From Petaurus breviceps papuanus (taxonomy: Eukaryota > Chordata > Mammalia > Diprotodontia > Petauridae), in the NCBI GenBank assembly GCA_028583685.1, contig JAMXIF010001210.1:11520170-11584169 (forward strand): a DNA stretch of 64,000 nt. The letters are read 5' to 3'. The notes below the pieces were generated by a model. That model was not told where the DNA came from and did no database searches. It saw only the letters and a program-made list of their open reading frames with translations. The translations under genes were made by a program, and so were the position numbers. Shown piece by piece: positions 46,102 through 58,100 of the stretch. Positions within the stretch are counted from its first letter, which is position 1, and every line of letters starts with the position of its first letter.

Positions 46102-46335
46102 AGTCAGGTGGTATAATGGACAGAACACTGGGCTTACACTTAGGAAGATCTCAGTTCAAATATAGGCCCAGACATTTATTAACTGTGTGACCCTGAGCAA
46201 ATAACTTAAATGGGATAATAACAGCCCCTACTGCACAGGGTTGTTGTGAGGATGAAATGAGATAATATCATAAAACACTTAGCATAGTACCAATTACATA
46301 GCAGACACTATGTAAATATTTATTCCCTTCCCCAG
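46102..46335 (+). mobile_element. MIR/THER1-like SINE
   Basis: AGTCAGGTGGTATAATGGAC, CTGTGTGACCCTGAGCAAAT, GTTGTTGTGAGGATGAAATG and CACTTAGCATAGTACCAAT. Confidence 0.75.
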
Positions 46336-46917
46336 CTCACTTTAAAGATGAGGAAGTTAAGGTCTTGAGAGATGAAAGGATTTGCTCTAGAGTACATAAA
46401 TCTGATTCATTTTTCTACACTTAGAGCATATATGATTCAGACAATAGGCACATTTCCTTAAGATAATCTAAAAATACATACCAAAAATATTTATCATATC
46501 TCTCATCACATTTATACACTTAGAAATGCATGAAGAATGATATTACAAGAATGGAATTCCAACGTTAGCATTAAATTTTGGAGCAAAAAAATAATTTCTA
46601 TTTACTCATTTGCCCATAACATACTTTTTCCTAAATAAGTAATACTTCCAATACTTCCAACAATCAAGTTTAATGTTTTTATTTTTTTTTGCTTGTGTTT
46701 TTGTTATTTATTTTATTTCCATGTACTATTCCCTTTTCAAGTATCTTGTTGTTGAGGAAACAACATCTGATTATGTGAATCTTATCCACATATGCTGCTT
46801 TTGGTCACATAATTTCCACCCTACTGGCAGCTATTTTGCTCAACGAGAAAGGAATTACACAAGCAAATTTTTTCCAGATAATACTGCTGACAGGATAATC
46901 GATTTAGACCTTAAATG

Positions 46918-47040
46918 GGTATTAAAGGTCATCTCTCACTCCCCCAGTTGATAGATGAGGAAACTGAGGCTCAGCAGTGATTTGCTTAAGCTCATTTAGG
47001 TCATCAGTAGTAAACACAAAATTTAAACCAGTCCTCTTGG
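46918..47040 (-). mobile_element. MIR-like SINE remnant
   Basis: GATGAGGAAACTGAGGCTCA and TTGCTTAAGCTCATTTAGG are the distal CORE part in reverse. Confidence 0.6.
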
Positions 47041-47044
47041 GTCC

Positions 47045-47158
47045 TGATGATGTGCACTTTGGGCAAGGACTGCCTTTTGCCTTTCTCTGTATCTCTAGAA
47101 CATAGTACAGTCCCTGCCACATAGTAACCACCTAATAAATGTTGAGTGAATGAATGAC
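47045..47158 (+). mobile_element. L2-like LINE 3' end
   Basis: CTCTGTATCTCTAGAACATA, CAGTCCCTGCCACATAGTA and AATAAATGTTGAGTGAATGA. Confidence 0.75.
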
Positions 47159-47282
47159 TTTCCACTACTGTCCTTGTAGGATTTTAAATGCTATAAACTG
47201 AAACCTTATTTGCCCACTGGCAGAGCATCAGAAATCCATTGTCTGCTGCTTAGCCTTCAGTAAGAACTTTCTGCTTTACCTA

Positions 47283-47765
47283 TATCCCCAAAGAGATTAA
47301 AGAAAGAAGAAAAAGAGCCCTAGGTACAAAATACTTATAACTTACAACTTTTTGTTGTAACACAGAACTGGAAATTAAGGGGATGTGCATGACTCAGCAA
47401 ATAGATGAACACATTATGGTTATAAGAATGTAATACTGCACTGAAAGAAATCATGAAAGGCATGGCTTCAAGGAAGTCCAGAAGACTTGCATAAACTGAA
47501 GCAGAGTAAAAGGAGAAGAATGAGGGAAGCCACTGAAACTGAAACAGAAACATCATAAAGCAAATCTCCTTGGAAAGATTTCAGTTATAATCAAGTCAAT
47601 AACCAGATATGACTGCTGATACCTTATAAAGAAGTATGCTACCCATCTTTTGTTAGAGGAGTGATGAACCCAAGGGACAGAATAAAATACACACTTTTGG
47701 ACATGGCAAATGTATGAATTTGTGTTACCTAATTATACTCATTTGTTTCCAAGATTTTGTTTTTA
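47283..47765 (+). mobile_element. L1 3' end, variant
   Basis: GAACTGGAAATTAAGGGGAT, TGAAAGAAATCATGAAAGGC, GACTTGCATAAACTGAAGCA and ACACTTTTGGACATGGCAAA are in L1 3' order but differ in detail from the 42545 copy, so this is another subfamily. Confidence 0.75.
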
Positions 47766-47852
47766 CATTTTATAAGAAGGAAAGAGAAGAAGAAAGGTAA
47801 AGAAGGAAAAAGGAAGAAGAAAGAAGAAAAGGAAGAAGAGGAGAAAGACAGT
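47763..47852. repeat. Purine-rich (GAAGAA)n tract
   Basis: About 90 bp of almost pure A/G following the L1 tail. Confidence 0.8.
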
Positions 47853-48898
47853 CATTGAGGCAACCTAAAAAGAGATAAAAGGAAGTTTGGAGGAAATTCC
47901 ATATAGGCAGGACAGTTTTTAAAGCAATATGTTGTTTTTCTATATTAAAAATAAGCTGTACTTAAAGATTTATGGTTTCATATATAAAATCATCTTTTTT
48001 ATTCCCTTTCATATGGAAATGTTTTTATTGGTAATAGAAAATATTCAGAAAAAATTTGAAAAATAAAAGATCTATCATTTCTCATAAACTGCTCAGATCA
48101 GACCTTTAGAATACTCCTAATACTGCTGTTACCAACCAAATAAGTGGAATGATATGCAGGAGAAAGAAGTAAAAACTAGTCCCTCAAAATAGAAAAGAAG
48201 AAAGAAAATGGCAAAGGGAGGAAATACATAATTAAATACGGGACTGAGATTCATTTCCTATAGCACTTGTCTATAACATAGTGGTCTAAAAAGGACAAAG
48301 ACATTTTAAGGTATAAGACCTTCAAGAAAATCAGAACTCCATCTTAGGTCTGGTTTTTTTTTTTGTTTTGTTTTGGGGAGGATTTTTTGCCTGAATCATG
48401 TGTTTTGGCTTTCTTGAGTTTGGTCAAATTAAAGAGGTAATTTCAAATTACTTTGCTTGATGTTAAACATTTTATTTGATGCTGTATATTTGTATGTATG
48501 TATATGTGTGTATACATATTACATACATATATATACAAATCATGAAAAATTTCTTGATATTTAAATATTACAGGTTTTAACCCCAGGTATAGTTACAGGG
48601 AATTTCAGTAACAACAACAGAACAGACCAATAATTCATGAAGCAACTTATCTTTTATTATGGCCTATTTTTAACTTGCCAGAGGAGGTACTAGGGAGGTC
48701 TTCTTAGTGTTTTGTTTGTCTTTTTTTGTGTCTTAGACTTCTTTGGCACTCTAGTGAAACTACAGAACTTTTCTCAGAAAAATGCTTTTAAATACAAAAA
48801 TAAACTACAAATGATCATAAAAGAAAGCAATTATAACAAAATACAGTTATCAAACAAGTTTTATGAAGACAAGTTTGTAGACCTCAAATTATGCCCCC

Positions 48899-48901
<3 letters not shown>

Positions 48902-48941
<40 letters not shown>
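48902..48941. repeat. (AC)20 microsatellite
   Basis: An uninterrupted run of about 20 units; the HT-repeat frame over it is an artefact. Confidence 0.97.
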
Positions 48942-48944
<3 letters not shown>

Positions 48945-49416
48945 TAGGAAACCAAGAATAATAAGAGAGTTTCAAGACAAAGCATAGAAGGGATATCGGA
49001 GGAAAAAGATACAACTGAGTCACTATCACTAGAACCTTCAGGGAGCTAGACTTCAGTTCTAGCCTCAGTCTTCCAAGACCCTCTGACCCTAGTACTTCAT
49101 TTAGTTTCTCTCCTGGGTTTCAGACTCAATATTAGTATTCACTAACTCAGAGACAGACCCATCAAGGTGCTGTCTAGCTACCTTCTTCTCACCCACCTCT
49201 ACAGAGATCCTTTCTACATTATCATGTCCCTCTAGTTCTATGAACAGCAATCAAATTAACACTAAAGTTCCAAAAGGATTAGTGGGTGATTTACCCTGTG
49301 GTTCAACTGACCTTCCCTATGACTTATAAAACCAACACCCTTGCCTGAACACCACTGCTTTATAGATGCTGTCTTTTCCTATTATGACAGGTAAGAATAA
49401 AATTTAGTAATCATAA

Positions 49417-49670
49417 GGGCAGCTAATGGTCCAGTGAATAGAGTACTGAGCCTAGAGTCAAGAAGTCCTGAATTCAAATTTGAACTCAGTCACTGACTAG
49501 CTATATGACTCTGGGCAAGTCAGTTAACCTCTCTTTGCTTCAATTTCCTCTTCTATAAAATGGGGATGATGATAGCACCTACCTCCTAGGGTGATTATGA
49601 GAATCAAATCAAATAATATTTATAAAGCTCTTAGCACAGTGAGTGCTATATAAATGTTAGCTAATTTGAG
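49417..49670 (+). mobile_element. MIR/THER1-like SINE, full length
   Basis: GGGCAGCTAATGGTCCAGTG, CTATATGACTCTGGGCAAGT, TTTCCTCTTCTATAAAATGG and AAGCTCTTAGCACAGTGAGT. Confidence 0.85.
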
Positions 49671-50085
49671 GAGGAGGAATGGTAGTAGCATATATTTCAG
49701 ATGAATCCAAAAAAACAAGAGTTGCAAGCATGCTAGCAAAGCAAAAACAAACATTCACAACATAAGAGGTAAACAAGGAAATTACGTTGTACTGCAAGGG
49801 AAGATAGAAAAGAAACATCTTGTGTTATGCTTTAAATTGTATATGTTCCAAATGCCTCAGCATCTAAGTTAGTAAGCAAAAAAAAATTTAACTGAATTGC
49901 AATACCAAAACTGAAAACACAAAATAAATAGAGGAATATCTTCAAAAATATAAAATACCCAAACTAACAGGAAATCCAATACAGATTTCAAGTCATCCAA
50001 TCTCAGGAAAAGAGAATTAGCTCTAATGGAATTACCAAAGTAAAAAGCTCCTAGTCCTGATACATTTGCAGTAGAATTCTAACAA

Positions 50086-50096
50086 AGAAAGAAAAA

Positions 50097-50195
<99 letters not shown>
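50086..50195. repeat. (GAAA)n microsatellite
   Basis: About 27 GAAA units, nearly perfect, inside an L1 fragment. Confidence 0.98.
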
Positions 50196-50914
50196 GCAAT
50201 TATAAAAGATAAAATAGATTACTTTGATTATATATAACTGAAAATTCTCAGCACAAATTTAATTATCAAGATAAATAGGAACGGAGTAAGTAGAATGGGA
50301 AAAAAATTCTATCAAATACTTCTGATAAGGGTTTGACATCTAAGATATTTAAAAAATTTACACATATACATAAATATATCCAACAAAAAACATAATATAT
50401 AAACACAAATAGATAGATAGATAAGGGCATAGATATAGATATAATTAAAAGTCATTCCTCAGTAGACAAGTAGTCAAAGATGAACAAATAGAAAATTGCA
50501 AACTGGCAATAACCATAGGAAAGAATGCTCCAAATAGCTAATAATAAGGGAAATGCAAATAAAAACAATCCTTAGGTTATACCTTACACCCAATAAACTG
50601 GCAAAGGTGATAAAAGATGGGAATAATAAAAGCTATGGAAAAATAAGCATATGGAAAATACATAATTGGTGGATATATGAATTAGGACAACCATTTTGGA
50701 AGGTAATTTTGAATGATACAAATAAGGTGACTGAAATGTCTATATGTTTTGTCTCAGAGATTCCATTACCATGTCTATACTCCAAGAAAGTCTTTGGCAG
50801 AATAAAAGTCCCAATATCCATCAAAATGTTTATGGCAGCACAATTGGAAACAAAGTAAGTTCCCAACAACTGGGAAATGACTAAACAAATTGGTACATGA
50901 ATGTACTGTAAGAA

Positions 50915-51193
50915 TAATAATATATAGCATTTATAAAGTACAGTATATACTATACATATATGTATGTAATATGTAAAAAACAGAGGTTTACAAAACACTT
51001 TACAAATAGTATTTCATTTTATCTCCCCAATAACCTGAGCTAGCTCCTATTTTTCTCATCCCTCTTTTATAGATGAGGAAAACAGGCAGATGAAGGTTAA
51101 GTTTCTTACCCTACAACTGGTAAATGTCAAATGCAGGATATGCACTCAGGTATTCCTGACTTCAAGCCCAATACGCTACCTGCTATGTCATGT
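50915..51193 (-). mobile_element. MIR/WALLSI4-like SINE nested in L1 3' end
   Basis: GCATTTATAAAGTACAGTAT, AACACTTTACAAATAGTATT, GATGAGGAAAACAGGCAGAT and AAGCCCAATACGCTACCTGC. The duplication TACTGTAAGAA (50904-50914; 51194-51204) restores the L1 reading exactly. Confidence 0.9.
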
Positions 51194-51654
51194 TACTGTA
51201 AGAAATGATGAATATGATTTTTGCAAGGCAAGAAAAAATCTGCATGAACTGATGTAGAATGATATAAGCAAAGCCAAGAAAACAACATAGGCAGAATGAA
51301 CCACAAAATAAGTAAAAAATGAGCACTGCAAAATTATAAAGAATTTTTCCTCCAAAGATCAAATTCCCACTCCTCCCCTATGACAAGATATGAGGTCCAA
51401 AATTATCACATATCACACATATTTTCAGATTTTTACAATGTATTGATTAGTTTTGACATTTTTCTCCTATTTTTTTTCTTTATTTCTCTTTTCAAAATAC
51501 TATTTATTATATAGGTATCTCTCTGGGAGGTTCAAAGTAGAGGGATAATTTCAGAAAATTTTGGTGATATAAAAATTAATAAACATTTATTGAAATACAT
51601 TTTGAATAATATTTGAATGATATTTTGAATAAATATTGAAATAAAAATTTAAAA

Positions 51655-51770
51655 GAATGCAAGATCCTTAAGGACTGAGATTGACTTGATTTTTGTATTT
51701 GTATCTCCAGAGTTTAGCAAAGTAACTGACACATGATAAATGCTTAATAAATGTTCATTCATTCTAGAGA
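51655..51770 (+). mobile_element. L2-like LINE 3' end
   Basis: CCTTAAGGACTGAGATTGAC, TTTGTATCTCCAGAGTTTAG and CTTAATAAATGTTCATTCAT. Confidence 0.7.
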
Positions 51771-51772
51771 AT

Positions 51773-52406
51773 TGTAATGGTAATGGGAATTTGAAGATTT
51801 TCTCTGCCCCTTAATAGGCTTAGGTAAATTTGAGAACCTTTCCTGATTTGAAAATAAACTCTGCCCCCTAATAGGCTGAATGTGGTCACATGGAGCCTGT
51901 GGAGGGAGGCTTGTTTTTCAGGAAGTCACAACTTTTGTTACTTTGTAGTCACATGGGTCATGAGGGTTGTGATGTTCTCTGACCCTAGAGAAGGCTATAT
52001 ATATCGTGATGTGAGGTTTTGCCTTGGGGCTCACTTTGGGAAGAGTTGTAAGATTTGACCAGATGAGAATGCAGACAGCCATTGAGCCCCCCGGCTTTGA
52101 AAACCCAGATGTTGGTGCTTCTCTCTCTGGTGACTAGCTGTATGTATGTGATAGTCAAACAGCTGGGAGCCCTGTCTGCTGGTCTGCTGAACTGTGTTAT
52201 TTTTTCTGTCTATATTTTTGTTTGCTTGTAACCTCTGTATTCTCTGTAGTTTAGGATACTGACTTTTCCCTCTGAACTAGGTAAATGATAATATGTTTGA
52301 TTAAAGTTAGATTGTTAACCCTTTTGAGTTGCTTTCCTTTAGAAAAGCAGATCAAAGAACCTATGCTAGCAGCCATCCTGGGTATGCTAGGGTGCTTGCT
52401 GTTACA
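51773..52406 (+). mobile_element. Solo LTR, copy 3 of the four-copy ERV family
   Basis: This 634-bp fossil LTR has ends TGTAATGG...GTTACA. A TATA-like GGCTATATATATCG lies near 51990 and an ATTAAA-type signal about 105 bp before the end. It matches the reverse of the 28075 and 34901 copies and is collinear with 57469. It abuts an L2 tail on the left. Flanking 5-mers (AGAAT, GGAAG) agree only partly. No internal retroviral sequence adjoins it. Confidence 0.88.
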
Positions 52407-52409
52407 GGA

Positions 52410-53120
52410 AGCTACTATTGGACTTGGCAGAAAAGCGCAGACTCAGCGGAGCTCTCTGTCTTCTTCATTGATATGTTTATCTTGGACAACCATCTCCTTG
52501 AATGGATTGCATTTCATCTTTTCATAGTGGCCATGGCCTTTAGTGAAACTAGTTCTAGTTCATTGTCTTAAGCATGACAGGCAGAGAAAGTATCCAGGGC
52601 CTACTTCTCATCTTAGACTTATTAGGTGAAGTACCTTTCCCAATAGATCATTACAAAAATGGATAGATGAAGGTACTTTTACTTAAGAAGGTAAGGCACA
52701 AGATGTTTACACAAAGTCAGAATGGTCAAGGAAGTAAGAGGCTGAGAGGGTTCCCTGCCTTACAACATTTTTGTCTCCTGTTGATGCATAACTGCCTCCG
52801 AATGGAACAAGATATATTTACATAGGTTACATAAGGGGGAAAGGACGGGTTGGGAGCTGCCTCATCAAAATAATTACCACTTTGGGTATTTATTTCTGAA
52901 TTCAACTATGACCAGAACAACCCATTTACCACCTGCTGATCCCCACCCACTCCTCTGAACCATCATCTGTCCTCTGGTCAGTGACTGTGGTTACTGTTTG
53001 TGTCATTGCTTTTTGACTACAATCTAGTAGTTTGAATAAAGCTATCACTGCCTGTCCACAAATAATAAAACAAGAGGTCATATTGTGTAGCCATTTCACT
53101 CTTCTTATATCTGTTGTATA
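52410..53120. other. Intergenic sequence, no confident feature
   Basis: 52560-52920 has a composition reminiscent of old LTR sequence but no readable termini. Confidence 0.35.
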
Positions 53121-53124
53121 AATA

Positions 53125-53230
53125 GAACCACAATTGCACAGATGAAGAAATTCGGGCCCAAGATTTTGACTATGGGCCAACAGAAAGTAAGCCTCAAAGC
53201 AGGAAGTCAAATCCAAGTCCAAGCATCTTA
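53125..53230 (-). mobile_element. MIR-like SINE remnant
   Basis: GCACAGATGAAGAAATTCGG and GCAGGAAGTCAAATCCAAG read as a distal CORE half. Confidence 0.45.
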
Positions 53231-53289
53231 ACAGGCCAATGAAATACAGCCAGCTTGGAAGGAATCTCTGCAGCTGCTAATTACAAGTA

Positions 53290-53475
53290 ATTGGCATGAA
53301 GACACTTTGATTGGGAATTAAAGGACCTACGCTTGAATTCTGACTCTACTAATGTTTATTTATCTTTAGCCAAGTGATTTAACTTCTTTTGGCTTCAATT
53401 TCCTTTTCTGTATAATAAGAATGAAGATGAGGAATAAACTCTTAAGATTCTGTCCAACTCTAAATGCTATGATTC
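53290..53475 (+). mobile_element. MIR-like SINE
   Basis: GGACCTACGCTTGAATTCTG, AGCCAAGTGATTTAACTTC and TCAATTTCCTTTTCTGTATA. Confidence 0.65.
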
Positions 53476-53803
53476 TACATCTTGTAATTGCTGGATTTTG
53501 TATCTCTAGATTGTTTGGGGCCAGTAGTATACCATGTAATACATGCCTAATTTGCTTTTCTCTTGGGGAGGAGCTTAAGTATTGGGAAGGTAATCCAAAT
53601 ACATTTATTGTCGGGAGTGTTCTGGTCTGGAGGAAGTAAATTATTTTGGTTTGGGGTTCAAGGCCTAAAACAGGTCATAAGCCAAGTTAGGCCTGCAGCA
53701 ACTATAATTGGAATAACTTTTAGAAGTTTAGATTTAGTCTGGGACAAATTCTATTTATTTTATGTACATTTCTACTTACAGCTATAATATTTCTGATTTT
53801 ACA

Positions 53804-53874
53804 TGAGAGAGTGAGAAAGGAGGGAGAGAAAAAGGAGAGAGAGGAGGAGGGAGAGAGGGAAGCGGGAGAAGGAA

Positions 53875-53905
<31 letters not shown>

Positions 53906-53906
53906 A
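53804..53906. repeat. (GA)n / (GACA)n purine tract
   Basis: About 100 bp of G/A, imperfect GAGAGGAGG units then GACAGA. Confidence 0.95.
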
Positions 53907-54479
53907 TGTCCGTCATTCATCTATCCAATCAAATTAAGGTCAATTTATAATTTCATGTACACAAAGCATCAATAGGAGAAATTTTTTCACAACTTAACTA
54001 AAAGTAATTATTATTTAAAATATTAAAATCTTTTTTGATACTTTTTTTGTTTCTTTTCTCTCTCAAATGTGTTTGGGGGTCATGGGAAGTAAAGGGGATA
54101 GGGGTATAATGAGAAGGAAGAGAAATTGATTAAAATTTCCCTTTTTGGGGGGGAGGGAGCAGCTTAGAAACAGATCCAGTCAGAGGGAAAAGTTCAGTAA
54201 ATAAATGTTGCTATCTCTCTACAGGGTGACAAAACTCCCCTAAGAACTTTAATGGTCATAAACCAAACCAACCTTTAAGATGTCTACTACATATGATACT
54301 TTCAGATTGTCAATCACTTCTCAGTCTCCTGCCAACTACTGCCATATAGACAGATTAGAGTTGACTGAATATTAAGTCACAATTACAACATAGTTCTGCC
54401 AATAGTGATAAGGAACATGTGTGTATAATATATATAGATGTATGTATCACATACATATACATATATATTTCAGTCTCCC

Positions 54480-55230
54480 TTTTTAATGATTTCCTATAAC
54501 ATTTATATTCTTTATTAGCAAAGATAAGAAATCGTCCTGAAAATCTCTAATTCAGGTTACAGCCTTTCAATTAAATTCCATATAAGGTTAATTTCTCTAG
54601 TCATGGAAGATCCATGGGCAAGGAGTGTTCCTTTTTCCTGTACAGTTCTAAAGGACTTCATTAAAGAAGTCAAGCCATTCCAGAAAATCAGAGTGTGACT
54701 TAAGTTTCTCCTCTATCCCTCAAATATTTGCAGCTCTTTGGATTATGTAATGAGAAATGGATAAAGATCCAGTTTTTGATATGCGAAATTCCTATGGTGA
54801 AACCAAAGTAATATGAAGCCAGATTCTTGCATTCAAAAATCTGTCTCTTTTTTGTGAATTAATTAGCATCCTGTCACTTTTTGGCATTCATGTGATTTTC
54901 AGAGTTGTTGCTCAAGAAATAAATAAGAAGTTATATGGATGAAGAAAAAATACCACCACCAACTCAAGAAAAAATGTATGATATCTACTTTGCAACAAAA
55001 CAACAAAAAAGTCAAGAGATAGCTTGAAAGCTTTCCTTTCCCTAGGTAATATGACAGATGTTTTCATAGATCATTCTGAGACAGCCAAGTACAAATTTGA
55101 GTATAAATATTTCATAGACTGTTTTGTTAATAACAAGAGAGAAAAAAAGGTTGAATAAGAAAAAGAAAAACAGGGCAGTAGAGAAGGAATATGGTCAGAA
55201 GGGAAGCATGTTACATGATCCAATAGGCAC
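54480..55230. other. Unique-looking intergenic sequence
   Basis: No repeat is recognised. Contains the homeodomain-type motif GTGAATTAATTAGCATCC near 54856, a look often seen in conserved non-coding elements; conservation cannot be tested here. Confidence 0.3.
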
Positions 55231-55239
55231 AGATCTGCT

Positions 55240-55757
55240 GAAGTGAGTTTTCTAATGGCTGTACTCCAGAGACTTCCTATTGGTTCTAAGATAAAATATG
55301 AACTCTGCTATTTACTTTTGAAAGGCACTCACAACCTTGCCCCAACATATCTTTACATAATCAGTGGGTACCAAGTTCTATGTGTTCTTCAAACAGAACA
55401 CTCAATTTCCCATCTCTTTGCCATACTGGCCATGCCCCATGGCTGGAAAGCACTTTCTTCACTTCCCACCCAAAGAATCCCTTTCTTCCTTTAAGACTCA
55501 GACCAAGCACTGTCTTCCACATGATGCCATGCCTGGCAACCTACTCCATTGTAAGTATCTTCTCTCTTATTATTTTTTATTTATTCACTTCATATTCATT
55601 CTGTTAATGCTTCTGTATGCACTTATCATCTCCTCTGATAGTAGGTAAGTTCCCTAACTGTAGGGATTTTTTTCATTCTTTGAATTTGTATGCTGCAGAG
55701 TCTAGCACAGGGCCTGGCACCCAGTAGGCACTTAATAAATGCTTGTTGATTGATGTC
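55240..55757 (+). mobile_element. L2/L3-like LINE 3' end (about 520 bp)
   Basis: TAAGATAAAATATGAACTCTG, AAGGCACTCACAACCTTGCC, CTTTAAGACTCAGACCAAG, CTAGCACAGGGCCTGGCACC and CACTTAATAAATGCTTGTTG are in order. The three overlapping open frames here are decayed reverse transcriptase C-terminus or chance. Confidence 0.8.
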
Positions 55758-55929
55758 TGGAAAACCAGCTGTGAATGAGAAACTATTTTCTACATACCTG
55801 TGCTATAGTTTTTTCCTGGTTTTCACAAAGTTAAGGTTTGGTATGTTGAGAAGTTCTGTTTGATAAAGCAGATACCTACCTTCATGTAGTAGGTCAATCA
55901 TGGCATCACACAAATGCAAGAGTTCCATT

Positions 55930-56120
55930 TTTTCATAGAATTATATGACCCCAGATTTAAAGATGGAAAGAACCTAAAAGACCACATAATGCAACCTTCA
56001 GTCTTTCAGATGAGAATAATGAGCATCAATGGAGGTGATTTGCCCAAGGTTGCATAGGAAGTAATAGAAGAATCAAGATCTGAACGTGGGTCTTCTGCCT
56101 CAAGATCCAGAACCCTTTCA
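55930..56120 (-). mobile_element. MIR-like SINE remnant
   Basis: AACCTAAAAGACCACATAAT, TTCAGATGAGAATAATGAGC and GATTTGCCCAAGGTTGCATA. Confidence 0.5.
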
Positions 56121-56469
56121 TCAAACCGAACAGTCTCTTCATTGTTGTCACCACTAAGAATAGTTCACAATAGAGACACTAGAAGATCTGTTCAATTTCA
56201 GGTCCACTCTTCCTTCTAATTTAATAGGCAAATGCTCAATGGATGATCTAAATCAGCAGGGTTTCATGCCAATCTCGGTGCATCTATTTCCCACTCAGTT
56301 GCTTTTTGTTGTTTTTGAAATAGAGGGTTCACAACTGTCTGTCACACTACTCTGGAATGATTTGGGGAGGGGAAGGGGAGGAGGAATTCAGACAACTATG
56401 TCCTTTGGCTGCATGTCTTTTAGCTTGTCAGGAAGATTAAGTGTTTGCTGGTTGAGGTAGTTTTTAGAA

Positions 56470-57460
56470 TATGCCATCCATATTATGGGAAATCTTTAAC
56501 AATTGAAACTCTCTAAGAAAGGGCAATAAAGTGAATGTTTTCTTTTGTTTTGCCTCTTTTTTCCCTTTCTTGGACATTGAAATGCAGCCCACAACTTCTT
56601 TAAATAGGTCAGGTTAGAGATGTTAGGGATTCAGTGTTTTCTTATTTTTATCTTTTCTTCTAATTCATTAGTAGTTTTGTTCAGTGCTTATCATTTCAAG
56701 AGAGTTATGACTTCTTAAAGAGAGTATTCGTTCTGTACAAGCATGAACTTTCTTGGTAGTCTACATGTGTCTCTTTCATTTCTTGATCCCAGACTATATA
56801 TTCTGATGTATTTTTGCCATCCTTCCTTGTGCTCAACTTAATGAAATTATAGAGTACTAAGGTATATATTGACTTAATTTAGAGACACTTGTCAGGCTAT
56901 TCACAGAATTTCTCCATTTCATTCTCTGTAGCAGTTGTTGGCACATAAGCTGTAATTATTTTTGTGGTGTTCTGTTTGTTTAAGCTCATTTGCAGGGCAA
57001 GATGCCTAGGAACTCAATGAAATTACATTTCTTGTTGCCTTTGGGGAGAGAATGAAACTAATTTTGCCAACCTGTGAGTCATCCTTCCATCTGGTTACAA
57101 CTTCTGTATGTCTTCTGATTTCATTTATAACACAAATTTCAGTAAAGATATGATTTAGTTCCTTTACAAGTATGTCATTGACTCACATATTAGATAAAGA
57201 TCATCCATTAAAAGGACTAACATTTAAATGAACATCCATTGATAGTTTAAGAGTTGTATGACTGTGAATACACTGCCCCACTTTTTTATCACCATGCCCC
57301 TGCAATTGTGTATAGTCCAAGTGATAAATTGCATACCCAAGGACTGGTCTGCTAAGTATGAAAAGGCAGGAAGTCTCATCACCACGATGTTGAACAACTC
57401 ATGAGAGATGATTTTTTGGATACAGTGACCCATAAAATAAATAAAAATACAAAATGGACC
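56470..57460. other. AT-rich intergenic sequence, possibly an old LINE
   Basis: The 56900-57160 part (GGCACATAAGCTGTAATTATT and TTCTTGTTGCCTTTGGGGAG) resembles decayed RTE-type LINE text in reverse, but I cannot support a firm call. Confidence 0.25.
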
Positions 57461-57468
57461 TGAGTACT

Positions 57469-58100
57469 TATTATGGGAATGGGAATCTGAAGATATTCCC
57501 TGCTCCTAGGCCCTTTGATAGGCTTAAGTGACTCTGAGAACTTTCCCTGATTTGAAAATATACTCTGCCCTCTAATAGGCTGAATGTGGTCACAAGGAGC
57601 CTGTGGTGGGAGGCTTATTTTTCAGGAATGCCCACATCTTGTTACTTTGTGATTGGGCAGTGGGTCAAGAGGGTTGTGACATTCTCTGATCCAGGAGAAG
57701 GCTATACATACCTCCAATATGAGGTTTTGCTTTGGGGCTTACTTTGAGAAGAATTGTACGATTTGACCAGATGAGACTCTGGGCAGCCATTGATCCCCCC
57801 AGCTTTGAAAACCCAAATGTTGGTGCTTCCCTCTCTGGTAACTGACTAGGTATGGATTTAATGGTCAGACAACTGGAAGCCTGTCTGCTGATCTGTTTGT
57901 CTGTATTTGCTGTCTGCTTGTAACCTCTGTTTGTATTCTCTGAAGTTCAAGGTGCTGACCTTTTTCCCCTGAATTAGGTAAATGACATGTTTGATTAAAG
58001 CAATATTTTAAATTCATTTTGAGTTGTTTTCCTTTAGGAAAGTAGACCTAGGAACCTGTGCTAGCAGCCATCCTGAGTATGCTAGGGTTCTTACTGTACA
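57469..58100 (+). mobile_element. Solo LTR, copy 4 of the four-copy ERV family
   Basis: This 632-bp fossil LTR has a right end CTGTACA. GTACT (57464-57468) and GTATT (58101-58105) flank it, 4 of 5 matching. It is collinear with 51773-52406. No internal region adjoins it. Together with copy 2 this points to a 5-bp target duplication for the family. Confidence 0.88.

Larger units (their letters stand above)
49690..51600 (+). mobile_element. L1 ORF2-to-3' fragment, decayed, with nested insertions
   Basis: ORF2-like text up to 50085 (GATACATTTGCAGTAGAATTC near 50059) is split by a GAAA array, then continues with GGGTTTGACATCTAAGATAT, GACAAGTAGTCAAAGATGAAC, GGGAAATGCAAATAAAAACA, the 3' UTR markers and GGTATCTCTCTGGGAGGTTC. 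A SINE is nested at 50915-51193. There is no intact coding frame. Confidence 0.8.

Noticed and set aside
48712-48987. 91-codon ORF with an HT repeat
   Set aside because: The repeat is the (AC)n microsatellite; the flanks have no similarity I know.
50086-50195. CRISPR-like or minisatellite array
   Set aside because: Pure tetranucleotide repeat without spacers, in a mammalian genome.
51773-58100. The two plus-strand LTRs as the ends of one provirus
   Set aside because: The second has its own near-matching 5-bp flanks and the interval is L2, MIR-like and unique sequence.
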